Source: Parvibaculum sp039973015 (GTDB taxonomy: Bacteria > Pseudomonadota > Alphaproteobacteria > Parvibaculales > Parvibaculaceae). Taken from it: a DNA stretch of 64,000 nucleotides. The stretch's first letter is position 1. The number at the start of each line of letters is the position of its first letter. The position numbers and the translations under genes were made by a program. Below, in pieces: positions 1 through 7,949 of this stretch. The stretch covers positions 124,001 to 188,000 of the forward strand of contig NZ_JBDWLT010000012.1 in assembly GCF_039973015.1 (NCBI RefSeq), given 5' to 3'. The notes under the pieces are model-generated. The model did not search any database. It was not told the DNA's origin and saw nothing but the letters and a program-made list of their open reading frames with translations.

Positions 1-16
1 GTCCTAAGCTCTCCAG

Positions 17-727
17 ATGTCGATTTGGGGAAAAATCGCGGGTGCCGGCGTCGGGCTAGCCGTCGGTGGGCCCTTGGGTGCGCTTCTTGGCGCGGTCGCG
101 GGACATATTGTCATCGACCGTGCGCTTCAGGACAGCGAAGTCGTGTTCACGATCGCCCTCATTGCGCTTTCCGCGAAGATGGCGAAGGCGGATGGCGAGG
201 TGAGCGACGCCGAGATCCGGGCCTTCGAGGAAATATTCAAGGTGCCGCCGGGCGAGGCGCGGAACGTCGCGCGGGTCTACAAGGTCGCCCAGCAGGACGT
301 CGCCGGGTTCGAAGCCTATGCGCGTCAGGTCGCCCGCATCTATCAGGACCGGCCGGCGATGCTGGAGGACGTACTCGACGCGCTTTTCCACATCGCCAAG
401 GCCGATGGCCATGTCCATCCGCAGGAGCTCGAATATCTGCGTACCGTCGCAGACATCTTCGGCTTCTCGGAAATCGAGTTTGCGCGCATCCGGGCCAGCC
501 ATCTCGGCCAGGAGAAGGGTGACCCTTACCTCGTGCTCGGCATCACGCCCGATATTTCCGATGAAGACCTCAAGAAGGCCTATCGGCGTCTCGTCCGGGA
601 AAACCATCCTGACACGCTGATCGCCCGTGGCGTACCGAGGGAACTCGTCACCATCGCGAACGAGAAACTCGCGGCGATCAATGTCGCCTATGACCGGATC
701 GTGAAGGCTCGCGGGATCGCGGGTTAG
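17..727 (+). CDS. djlA: DjlA-type co-chaperone (TerB-like + J domain)
   Basis: 236 aa. A glycine/alanine-rich hydrophobic stretch at about residues 5-35 looks like the N-terminal membrane anchor of DjlA proteins. It is followed by a TerB-like acidic helical domain (about 40-155, with repeated KADGxV motifs) and a C-terminal J domain (about 169-228) with the diagnostic HPD tripeptide at 197-199. By family knowledge it stimulates DnaK ATPase at the inner membrane. The ATG at 17 is the first possible start; only 16 upstream bases are visible, so no promoter can be judged. The next gene starts 88 bp downstream. Confidence 0.88.
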   Translation: MSIWGKIAGAGVGLAVGGPLGALLGAVAGHIVIDRALQDSEVVFTIALIALSAKMAKADGEVSDAEIRAFEEIFKVPPGEARNVARVYKVAQQDVAGFEAYARQVARIYQDRPAMLEDVLDALFHIAKADGHVHPQELEYLRTVADIFGFSEIEFARIRASHLGQEKGDPYLVLGITPDISDEDLKKAYRRLVRENHPDTLIARGVPRELVTIANEKLAAINVAYDRIVKARGIAG

Positions 728-815
728 GGGCAAAAATCTTTTATCGGCCAGAAAATGATCGTGGCGGCGCCCGGTCAGCAAGAATTGCGGGTCTGCCGCT
801 GATGTTGGTCGGATT

Positions 816-1987
816 ATGACCCCGTTCTGGAAGCTTTCCGCCGCGGGCTTTGCCGCAACCGCCATAACCTATGGGCCTGCGCGCATGGGGTTCGTCCTGT
901 TTCTGCCGGAGTTCAGATCGGTGTTCTCGATCTCGATTCAGGCAGCGGGCCTCATCTCCAGTTTAGGCTTCTTCGGTTTTTTCGTCGGTCTGCTGGTGTC
1001 GCAGTACATGACAGCCCGGAAAGGGCCGCAGCTTCCCATCGTTTTGGGACTGGCTGCTGCGACTGCCGGCATGACGATAGTCGCCGTAGCGCCAAACCTT
1101 CCGATGCTCTCCCTGGGTATTCTTCTCGCGATGCTGAGTGCCGGCTTTTCGTGGACACCCTTCAGCGACGCGATCAACCGAAAGGTGGCGGAGCGATCGC
1201 GGCCCGCTGCCCTTTCTCTTGTGAGTACCGGTACAGGGCTTGGAATTGCTGCTGCGGGCACTGCGGCGCTTCTCATGAGTATCGGCGGAATTTCGTGGCG
1301 GCTCTGCTGGGCCATATTTGCCGTTGGCAGCACACTCTCTCTTCTCGGCAACTGGATAGCGCTGCGGGATGTCGCTGTAACGCCCCGTCCGCGCACCCGC
1401 TTGCCATGGAATGCGCTATTTCAACCTGCCGTTATTCCGCTGTTCGCTATCGGCCTCTGTTTCGGTATCACATCGACGGTCTACATCTCCTTCGCAGCCG
1501 ACCGGATCGCGCAGGCCGGCGGCGTTGCCGGCGTTTCGGCAAACGTCTCGGGTAGCCTCGTCTTCATCTGCTATGGCGTTTTCGGCCTTCTCGGTCTTGT
1601 CACGGGCGGCGTGAAGGCAATAACAGGCCTGCCTTGGCTCTTGCGTCTTCTGCTGCTGGCATCCGCTCTGTCTTTCAGCCTCATGCACTGGTGCCGACGT
1701 CCTGGACGGGTGTGGTTGTTTCAGCGGGACTGCAGGGCATCAATGTCATGATGACGAGCGCCGTTCTGGCTTTCTGGTCGGATCGGCTGTTTCCGGCCCT
1801 TCCATCCCAAGGGTTCACAGCGGTTCTGCTTGCCGTTGCCACGGGCAGTGTGCTCGGTCCGGTGGTGGCGGGGTCGGTTGCGGACGTATTTGGCGCAACG
1901 CCCATGTTCCTTGGAACGGCTGCACTCGCAGCGGCGGCCGCGCTGGCCGTCCGCTCCCGCTACATCCGGGAAAGCGCAGCGTCATAG
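816..1987 (+). pseudogene. MFS transporter interrupted by a -1 frameshift
   Basis: Two overlapping reading frames together make one MFS permease of about 390 aa. The first (from ATG 816) gives about 290 residues with roughly eight hydrophobic segments, then continues into nonsense and stops at 1751. The second, shifted by -1, carries the missing C-terminal membrane segments and stops at 1987. The switch falls near 1684-1690, where the first frame reads SLMH and the second reads ALVPTSW. One missing base explains it. No slippery heptamer is visible there, so programmed frameshifting is unlikely. It resembles the YbfB/YjiJ-type MFS group, substrate unknown. It is either a recent pseudogene or a sequencing error. 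Confidence 0.8.
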
Positions 1988-2038
1988 TGCGCCGCTGCTC
2001 GGGCGTCGACGAAGCCTCTCCCTCCTCACGCATGTCAG

Positions 2039-2211
2039 CGGGGATAAATCGCTTGAGAAGACGGGCCGGAGATAAATTTCCGGGAAATCGGGTCGGGAAA
2101 CGCGCACCCTAAATCATCGCTGTCACCGTCCGCGGCTCCGGCCTGGAGACCGTGTGACGGTTTGGTGACGTTTTGATGACAGTGGGGCGGAAAACAGGCT
2201 ATTTATCCCCG
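2039..2211. repeat. Dispersed intergenic element, copy 1, with 11-bp terminal inverted repeats
   Basis: It fills most of the gene-free stretch 1988-2334. The ends are a perfect 11-bp inverted pair: CGGGGATAAAT at 2039-2049 and ATTTATCCCCG at 2201-2211. Inside, three TGAC-headed units start at 2155, 2166 and 2177, exactly 11 bp apart (TGACGGTTTGG, TGACGTTTTGA, TGACAGTGGGG). The block TCGGGTCGGGAAA (2088-2100) also recurs, inverted, in the copy at 5560-5725. No ORF inside is convincing. It looks like a MITE-like or regulatory repeat; function unknown. Confidence 0.65.
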
Positions 2212-2334
2212 GTTCACGCTGCCGCGTGTGCCGCTTCTTTTTCTCCCTCCGCCCTATGCTTGAGGTTCTGGCTGCGCTAACAACTGACCGTAAGGCGCCG
2301 GCCCAACAGGGCGTCCGGAAAGCATGGATTCGCG

Positions 2335-3201
2335 ATGACCCCCCTCCATCTGGGCTTCATGGTTCTCATCAACCTGATCTGGGGCTTTGCCCTGATCATG
2401 GCAAAGGTGTCGCTCGACCATTTTCCGCCGCTGCTCTTCGCCTCGCTGCGTTTTACATTGATCGTGCTCGTCCTTTTTCCCTTCCTCAAGATTCACAAGG
2501 GACGGATGAAGGAGGTCATCATCATCGCGCTTTGCGCGGGGCCGGTCGGTTTCGGCTTTTTCTTTCTCGGTCTTTCGCTTTCCAATGCTTCCGTCGTGGC
2601 CGTGACAAGTCAGCTCGGTGTGCCCTTCGCCACTGTTCTGTCGGTTGTCTTCCTGAAGGAAGAGGTTCACTGGCGGCGCTGGCTCGGCATCTCGCTTTCT
2701 TTCCTCGGCGTGATGGTCATCAGCTTCGACCCGGCAGTCTTCACCTATATCGACGGTCTTCTTTTTGTCGTGGCGTCGGCGCTGGTCGGTTCTGTCGGTA
2801 CGATTTATCAGCGCCAGATCAAGAATGTCGGCGTGTTCGAATTGCAGGCCTGGGTGGCAGTTGCCGCTGCGCCGCTGATGCTCGGTGCTTCGCTCGCCTT
2901 CGAAGACAATCTCGTCGGTCTGGTCATGTCGGCGACCCTTCTCGAATGGTCCGGCGTCTTCTATGTCGCTTTCGCGTCGAGCCTTGTCGGCCATGCGGGC
3001 ATCTATTACCTGCTGCAGCGCTATGAGGTCACGCAGACCGCGCCGCTGACGCTTCTCTCTCCTGTCTTCACCGTCTTTTTCGCCGTGATGCTGCTTGGCG
3101 AGGTTCTCACGACGCGTATGATCGTCGGGGCGCTTGTCGCGCTCACCGGCGTTCTCATCGTGTCGATACGCCAGAAGCGGATCGTGGATACGGGGTTCTG
3201 A
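2335..3201 (+). CDS. EamA/DMT-family membrane transporter
   Basis: 288 aa with about ten hydrophobic segments arranged as two EamA repeats (about 5-135 and 150-280). The second repeat ends in the typical sequence around LSPVFTVFFAVMLLGEVLT, where the PVF and LGE motifs are characteristic. The family exports small metabolites or amino acids; the substrate cannot be told from sequence. The ATG at 2335 lies directly after a five-codon ORF (2324-2338) that overlaps it, which I regard as chance. The stop codon overlaps the start of the amidase gene by one base (TGATG at 3199-3203), so the two are probably co-translated. Confidence 0.87.
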   Translation: MTPLHLGFMVLINLIWGFALIMAKVSLDHFPPLLFASLRFTLIVLVLFPFLKIHKGRMKEVIIIALCAGPVGFGFFFLGLSLSNASVVAVTSQLGVPFATVLSVVFLKEEVHWRRWLGISLSFLGVMVISFDPAVFTYIDGLLFVVASALVGSVGTIYQRQIKNVGVFELQAWVAVAAAPLMLGASLAFEDNLVGLVMSATLLEWSGVFYVAFASSLVGHAGIYYLLQRYEVTQTAPLTLLSPVFTVFFAVMLLGEVLTTRMIVGALVALTGVLIVSIRQKRIVDTGF

Positions 3202-3944
3202 TGCCAATCACCTGCATCGAACGGCCATCGCCCAATTTCAACGAGCGTCCCGACGGGCGGCCCGTCGATATTCTGCTGCTGCATTATACCGGCATGGAAA
3301 GCGGCGAGGCCGCCGCCTCGCGCCTCTGCGATCCAGAGGCGAAAGTCTCCGCGCATTACATCGTCGATGAAGCGGGCGCCATTACGCGCATGGTGCCGGA
3401 GGAAATGCGTGCATGGCATGCAGGCGTCGCGAGCTGGGCGGGGGAGAGCGATATCAACGGTGCTTCGATCGGCATCGAGATCGTCAATGGCGGTCATGAT
3501 TTCGGTTGCCCGCCATACCCGGAAGCGCAGATGCAGGCTGTGGAAACGCTGTCTCTCGAAATCCTGTCGCGTCATCCGATCCCGGCGCGGCGTGTGCTTG
3601 CACATTCCGATGTCGCACCTGCGCGGAAGGCCGATCCCGGCGAATGGTTCGACTGGGCACGGCTTGCGCGCCGTGGCGTGGGCCTGTGGGTGGAGCCGGA
3701 GCCGATTGTCGAAGGGCCGGTGCTTGCGCAGGGAGATCGCGGCGACACTGTGGCCGAGCTTCAATACATGCTTGCCGATTACGGCTACGGGCTTGAGGTG
3801 CTCGGCCGTTATGACGAGAACACCAAAGCCGTAGTGACGGCGTTCCAGCGTCATTTCCGGCCCGAGAGGGTTGACGGGGTGGCTGACATATCGACTGTCG
3901 CCACCCTTCGCCATCTTGTCGAGACCGTCAGAACCCTCGCTTAG
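3201..3944 (+). CDS. amiD: N-acetylmuramoyl-L-alanine amidase, AmiD type, with peptidoglycan-binding domain
   Basis: 247 aa. An Amidase_2 domain (about 10-150) contains the zinc-ligand pattern LLLHYTGM near residue 30 and LAHSDVAPARKADPG near 130. A peptidoglycan-binding_1 domain (about 175-240) has the sequence GDRGDTVAELQYML. It cleaves the MurNAc-L-Ala amide bond of wall fragments. No clear signal peptide is seen, so a cytoplasmic recycling role (AmpD-like) is as possible as the lipoprotein AmiD role. It is coupled by TGATG to the upstream transporter. It runs convergently into the oxidoreductase gene, the two 3' ends overlapping by four bases. Confidence 0.88.
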   Translation: MPITCIERPSPNFNERPDGRPVDILLLHYTGMESGEAAASRLCDPEAKVSAHYIVDEAGAITRMVPEEMRAWHAGVASWAGESDINGASIGIEIVNGGHDFGCPPYPEAQMQAVETLSLEILSRHPIPARRVLAHSDVAPARKADPGEWFDWARLARRGVGLWVEPEPIVEGPVLAQGDRGDTVAELQYMLADYGYGLEVLGRYDENTKAVVTAFQRHFRPERVDGVADISTVATLRHLVETVRTLA

Positions 3945-4903
3945 GGAATGAGCGTCACACGACCGAAGGCCTTGCGGCTTTCGATATACTCGTGTGCCGC
4001 TGCCGCGTCTTTCAGTGCGAAGCTCTTGTCGAGTACGACCTTGAGTTCGCCCTTCGCGATCTCGCCGATCATCTTCTCAATGTTCTTGTAGACGCGATCC
4101 GTGAAAATCTCCGCGCCGAGGAATACACCCGTTATCGAACGGTTGCCGGCCTTGAGCGTTGAGAGGTCCATCAGCGCGTCTTCGCGTCCCGCATCGCCCA
4201 CCGTGGACACGCGACCGCGATAGCCGAGCGCAAGGATCGACTTCTGAAGCGTCGGGCCGCCCACCGGGTCGACGACGACATCGACGCCGCGATTGTCGGT
4301 GAGGCGCATCGTTTCTGCGACGAGATCCTGCGTCTGGTAGTTGATGCCGTGATCCATGCCATATTCATGCAGCTTGTCGAGCTTCTCCTTGCTCGACGCA
4401 GTTGCGATCACCGTTGCGCCCGCGCGTTTGGCGAGCTGGATCGCGGCGAGGCCAACGGCGCTTGCGCCTGCCTGTATGAGAACGGTTTCGCCTTTCTGGA
4501 GACGGCCAAACTCGAAAAGACAGTCATGCGCCGTGCCGAAGGGAACGGGGATCGCCGATGCCGTCTTGATGTCCATGCCGTCGGGCACGGCCCATGCGGT
4601 TTGCGCGAAGACGGAACGCTTTTCGGCATGAGAGCCGTGCATGTTGACCGTCGTTACGCGCTGGCCCGGCTTGAAGTTCTTCACCTTCTCGCCGACTTCA
4701 GTGATTGTGCCTGCCGCCTGATAGCCGACGATGTGAGGCACGGTTGCAAGCTCGCCGCGTGCGCGGTTCAGCGTGTCGCCGCCTTCGATGCTGACGGCCT
4801 CCACATCGATGAGGATGCCTTCGGGCAGGCAGGCCGGGTCTTCGACGTCTTCGTATTTAAGGACGCTCGGCGGGCCGTTCTCGTAGTAGACGGCGGCTTT
4901 CAT
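3941..4903 (-). CDS. Quinone-oxidoreductase-like MDR protein
   Basis: 320 aa, medium-chain dehydrogenase/reductase fold. The N-terminal GroES-like domain (about 1-120) lacks the cysteine/histidine ligands of zinc alcohol dehydrogenases. The Rossmann domain contains QAGASAVGLAAIQLAKRAGA (about 143-162). It ends in the family-typical HEYIESRKAFGRVTLIP. It is probably an NADPH-dependent quinone or enone reductase, substrate unknown. A good Shine-Dalgarno (GAGGAACC on the minus strand) stands before the ATG. It is divergent from rnpB. Confidence 0.85.
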   Translation of the reverse strand: MKAAVYYENGPPSVLKYEDVEDPACLPEGILIDVEAVSIEGGDTLNRARGELATVPHIVGYQAAGTITEVGEKVKNFKPGQRVTTVNMHGSHAEKRSVFAQTAWAVPDGMDIKTASAIPVPFGTAHDCLFEFGRLQKGETVLIQAGASAVGLAAIQLAKRAGATVIATASSKEKLDKLHEYGMDHGINYQTQDLVAETMRLTDNRGVDVVVDPVGGPTLQKSILALGYRGRVSTVGDAGREDALMDLSTLKAGNRSITGVFLGAEIFTDRVYKNIEKMIGEIAKGELKVVLDKSFALKDAAAAHEYIESRKAFGRVTLIP

Positions 4904-4971
4904 GGTTCCTCCTCATGCTGATTTTTGTCGTTGCGGGCTATGTCGGCTCTCGGTGGCGGATATGCAAGCCC

Positions 4972-5000
4972 TTGACGGGAAAGATGTTTCGGCCCATCAG
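4972..5000 (+). promoter_or_regulatory. Putative rnpB promoter
   Basis: A TTGACG box at 4972-4977 lies 17 bp from a weak -10 hexamer, CATCAG, at 4995-5000. The spacing puts +1 at about 5007, exactly where the RNase P RNA helix P1 begins. The -35 matches well; the -10 is poor, as is common in alphaproteobacteria. Confidence 0.5.
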
Positions 5001-5006
5001 AAAGGC

Positions 5007-5388
<382 letters not shown>

Positions 5389-5411
5389 ATTTTCAAAGAT
5401 ATCCAGCAGGC

Positions 5412-5461
5412 CGGGGACAAACAGCCCCGACCGTCATCGAAACGTCACCAAACCGTCACAA
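5412..5461. repeat. Dispersed intergenic element, partial copy 2 (reverse orientation)
   Basis: The minus-strand equivalent of the repeat at 2039-2211. The end-like block CGGGGACAAA is at 5412-5421. Three GTCA cores follow at 5433, 5444 and 5455, again exactly 11 bp apart, reading TGACGGTTTGG and TGACGTTTCGA on the minus strand. The far terminal block is not obvious, so this copy seems truncated or merged with the next one. A further CGGGGACAA occurs at 5472-5480. Confidence 0.6.
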
Positions 5462-5559
5462 CAGGGCGAAGCGGGGACAAGTCGCGCTCCATCGCCTGCT
5501 TTCCGGATCTCCGGCGGGGTGTCCGGGCTCTTCGTCATTTTCCGCGATTTTTTGCCAGG

Positions 5560-5725
5560 CGGGGACAAAGGGCCTCGACTGTCATCGAAACGTCACAGGA
5601 ACGTCATGTTTCATGGCGCGGCGGAGGCTGGAGGCGGTTCCGGGCTGACGGTTTTGGGCAATTTCCCGACCCGAAAGCCCGGCTCGCAGAACATCCGGTA
5701 GCCATTCTTTCCCCCTTATCCCCGC
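5560..5725. repeat. Dispersed intergenic element, copy 3 (reverse orientation)
   Basis: It runs from CGGGGACAAA (5560-5569) to CTTATCCCCG (5715-5724), an imperfect version of the terminal inverted repeats of copy 1. GTCA cores at 5581, 5592 and 5603 keep the 11-bp period. Downstream it shares TTTCCCGACCCGA with the reverse complement of copy 1, so homology extends well beyond the TGACG blocks. It lies between rnpB and mraZ in a region without credible genes. Confidence 0.6.
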
Positions 5726-5887
5726 TCAACCGTCTTGCTCCCGATCGGCCCCATGGAGGGCCGGAAGGTCGTTATGGGAGCTCAGTCGCATGCCAGGGGA
5801 GGGGCCCCACCGAGGAAGCCGGGGGCGTTCCGGCAACAATATCCAGCCTCAAGAATAGGCATTTGTTCTTCTTATGTTCGCACAATA
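5726..5887. other. Non-coding stretch upstream of the mraZ promoter
   Basis: Between the repeat copies and the mraZ promoter I see no gene, RNA hairpin with U-tract, or tRNA-like fold. A 90-codon minus-strand frame covering it has no ribosome-binding site or recognisable sequence and crosses the promoter and operator. The 3' part becomes AT-rich towards 5870-5940, typical of a promoter region. Confidence 0.5.
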
Positions 5888-5917
5888 TTGACAATTTTAA
5901 TGACCTGTTAAGGCTAT
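5888..5917 (+). promoter_or_regulatory. Putative mraZ/dcw promoter with CtrA-type box
   Basis: A perfect -35 hexamer, TTGACA, at 5888-5893 is followed after 18 bp by a weak -10 (GGCTAT, 5912-5917). Between them TTAA-N7-TTAA occupies 5897-5911. This is the full CtrA recognition pattern known from Caulobacter and relatives, and it would place a cell-cycle regulator directly on the core promoter. The sequence match is direct; CtrA binding is inference. Confidence 0.5.
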
Positions 5918-5962
5918 CGAATACCGCGTAAAACCGCGAAATTACTAGGGTTTCCCGTTGAC

Positions 5963-5996
5963 GCCCATGATATCCCATGATATCCCATGATGTCCC
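5963..5996 (-). promoter_or_regulatory. MraZ operator: TGGGN repeats every 10 bp
   Basis: Four CCC triplets at 5964, 5974, 5984 and 5994 are spaced exactly 10 bp. On the minus strand this reads TGGGA-TATCA-TGGGA-TATCA-TGGGC plus a degenerate CGGGA unit. It matches the TGGGN-N5 direct repeats bound by E. coli MraZ. It lies about 100 bp upstream of the mraZ start and downstream of the putative promoter, consistent with autorepression of the dcw operon. Confidence 0.8.
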
Positions 5997-6094
5997 GTAC
6001 AAGGCCAGGCTGCCCCGAGTGGTGTCAGCCGGTCCCGTGGACAAGGGCCCCTCAGGCAGGAGGGCAGGCCCGATAAAGGGGAGTAGGTCGGACG

Positions 6095-6565
6095 ATGTCG
6101 TTCCGGGGGCGTTTCACGAACAAGATCGACTCGAAGGGGCGTGTTTCCGTCCCGGCGAAGTTTCGTGCCGTGACGATCGCCCAGGGCCTGAACGGCGTGA
6201 TCCTGTTTCCGCCGCTTAATCCCGGCTCCTTTGTCGAGGGCTGCGGTCCTGCCTTTTCCGATGTGATCGACCAGATGCTCGACCGGCTCGACCCCTTCGC
6301 GCCGGAACGCCAGGCGCTTTCCGCCGTGCTGATCGGCGAGAGCGCCGAACTCAATTTCGATTCCGATGGACGCGTCATCCTGCCAGAGACGCTCCGTGGC
6401 CTTGCCGGTATCACCGACGAGGCGACCTTTGTCGGCATGGGGCAGCGCTTCCAGATCTGGGAGCCGAAGGCCTATGACGCCTATTACGCGAAGGCGCTGG
6501 AAGACGCGCAGAAATATCGCGACATGCTGCGAGCGCCCGCGGCACAAGGCGGGGGCGGCCAATGA
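6095..6565 (+). CDS. mraZ: MraZ transcriptional regulator of the dcw cluster
   Basis: 156 aa with two SpoVT/AbrB-like swapped-hairpin domains (about 8-60 and 85-140). The family-typical FRGRFTNKIDSKGRVSVPAK is at the N terminus and SDGRVILPETLR at about 89-100. MraZ binds TGGGN repeats and represses its own operon; such repeats lie at 5963-5996. First gene of the cluster; its stop overlaps the rsmH start by four bases (ATGA). The extra C-terminal glycine-rich tail is short and probably unstructured. Confidence 0.95.
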   Translation: MSFRGRFTNKIDSKGRVSVPAKFRAVTIAQGLNGVILFPPLNPGSFVEGCGPAFSDVIDQMLDRLDPFAPERQALSAVLIGESAELNFDSDGRVILPETLRGLAGITDEATFVGMGQRFQIWEPKAYDAYYAKALEDAQKYRDMLRAPAAQGGGGQ

Positions 6566-7578
6566 GCGAAGCCGGCCAGACCCATAGCCCTCATGTGCCG
6601 GTGATGCTGGCCGATGTCCTCGATGTGCTGAAACCGCGCGATGGCGGCATCTATGTGGATGGAACTTTCGGTGCGGGCGGTTATACGCGCGCAATTCTGG
6701 GCGCTGCCGACTGTGCCGTGCTCGCCATCGACCGCGATCCGAGCGCGATCCTGCGGGGGCGCGAACTCGCATCCGAATTCGGCGCACGCCTGACGCTGAT
6801 CGAGGGCTGTTTCGGTGACATGGAGCGGCTGGTGCGCGCGCTCGGCCACGAAGCGGTCGACGGGGTGGTGCTCGACGTCGGTGTTTCGTCCATGCAGATC
6901 GACCAGGCGGAGCGAGGCTTCTCGTTTCAGCAGGACGGGCCGCTCGACATGCGCATGAGCGGGGAGGGCCCCTCCGCCGCCGACGCGGTGAACCATCTCG
7001 ACGAACGCGACCTTGCGCGCATCATTGCCGTTTATGGCGAAGAAAAGCGCGCCCGCGCCGTTGCCAAGGCGATTGTGGCGGCACGCGAAGAGACGGAGCT
7101 TCACCGCACGCTCGAACTCGCGGAAATCGTGACCCGCGTCATCGGCCGCCGCCCGCAGGACAAGATCCACCCCGCGACCCGCACCTTTCAGGCGCTGCGC
7201 ATCTTCGTGAACGACGAACTGGGCGAACTGGCGCGGGGGTTGTCGGGCGCCGAAGCGCTGCTCGGCGAGGGCGGGCGGCTTGCCGTCGTTGCCTTCCATT
7301 CGCTCGAAGACCGGATCGTGAAGCGCTTTCTTGTGGAGCGCACCGGCCGCGCGGGCCGTGCCAACCGCTACATGCCGGCGAGCGAAGAGGTCGAACCCTC
7401 TTTCCGCGAGATCGCGCACAAGGCGCGCAAGGCGTCGGATGCCGAAATCGAAACGAATGCCCGCGCGCGCTCGGCGAAGCTGCGCGCGGCTGAGCGCACT
7501 GCCGCCCCGGCGCTGCCGCTCGACATGAGCGGCCTCGGTATGCGCGACATGCCCTCCTTCATCGGAGGCACAGCATGA
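6562..7578 (+). CDS. rsmH: 16S rRNA (cytosine(1402)-N4)-methyltransferase
   Basis: 338 aa. RsmH (MraW) transfers a methyl group from SAM to N4 of C1402 in the ribosomal P site. The start HSPHVPVMLADVLDVLKP and the SAM-binding block YVDGTFGAGGYTRAIL (about 32-47) are characteristic, as are GVVLDVGVSSMQID and AVVAFHSLEDRIVKRF. Its length fits the family (about 310-340). ATGA overlaps link it to mraZ upstream and ftsL downstream. Confidence 0.96.
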   Translation: MSEAGQTHSPHVPVMLADVLDVLKPRDGGIYVDGTFGAGGYTRAILGAADCAVLAIDRDPSAILRGRELASEFGARLTLIEGCFGDMERLVRALGHEAVDGVVLDVGVSSMQIDQAERGFSFQQDGPLDMRMSGEGPSAADAVNHLDERDLARIIAVYGEEKRARAVAKAIVAAREETELHRTLELAEIVTRVIGRRPQDKIHPATRTFQALRIFVNDELGELARGLSGAEALLGEGGRLAVVAFHSLEDRIVKRFLVERTGRAGRANRYMPASEEVEPSFREIAHKARKASDAEIETNARARSAKLRAAERTAAPALPLDMSGLGMRDMPSFIGGTA

Positions 7579-7949
7579 TCCGCATCATCAATCTTCTTCT
7601 CGTGCTTGCCGTGATCGGCCTCTCGGTCGGGCTCTATGACATCAAATATCGCGCCGAGACAGCAGATCGCCACGCGCGCCAGATTGAAGGGCGCATCCTG
7701 AAGGAACAGGAAGCGATCCGTGTGTTGCGCGCCGAGTGGAGCTATCTCAACCAGCCTGAACGGTTGCAGGAGCTTGCGAAGCGCTACACGGCGCTTCAGC
7801 CGCTGAGCGCCGCGCAGATCGGCACCTTCGAGGATGTGCCGATGCCGCATATGGCGGATGAGTTTTATGTGCCGCAGCGCCAGCCGCTTGGCGGCTATGC
7901 CGGCGTGTCGGCGAGCGATTTCGGCGGTCCTGGGAGTACCATCCAATGA
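7575..7949 (+). CDS. ftsL: Cell division protein FtsL
   Basis: 124 aa, bitopic: a very short cytoplasmic tail, one membrane segment at about 5-22, then a periplasmic coiled-coil region (about 30-75) with the conserved LRAEWSYLNQPERLQELA pattern. FtsL forms the FtsQLB divisome complex and helps activate FtsWI. The sequence is weakly conserved, so the call rests on position between rsmH and ftsI plus topology. The Gly/Ser-rich last 25 residues look disordered. ATGA overlaps on both sides. Confidence 0.88.
   Translation: MIRIINLLLVLAVIGLSVGLYDIKYRAETADRHARQIEGRILKEQEAIRVLRAEWSYLNQPERLQELAKRYTALQPLSAAQIGTFEDVPMPHMADEFYVPQRQPLGGYAGVSASDFGGPGSTIQ

Noticed and set aside
1680..1695. Programmed -1 frameshifting in the MFS gene
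   Set aside because: No slippery heptamer or downstream hairpin is seen, and this family is not known to use it.
2324..2338. Five-codon upstream ORF overlapping the EamA gene start
   Set aside because: Too short and without a ribosome-binding site; ATGA overlaps of this size arise often by chance.
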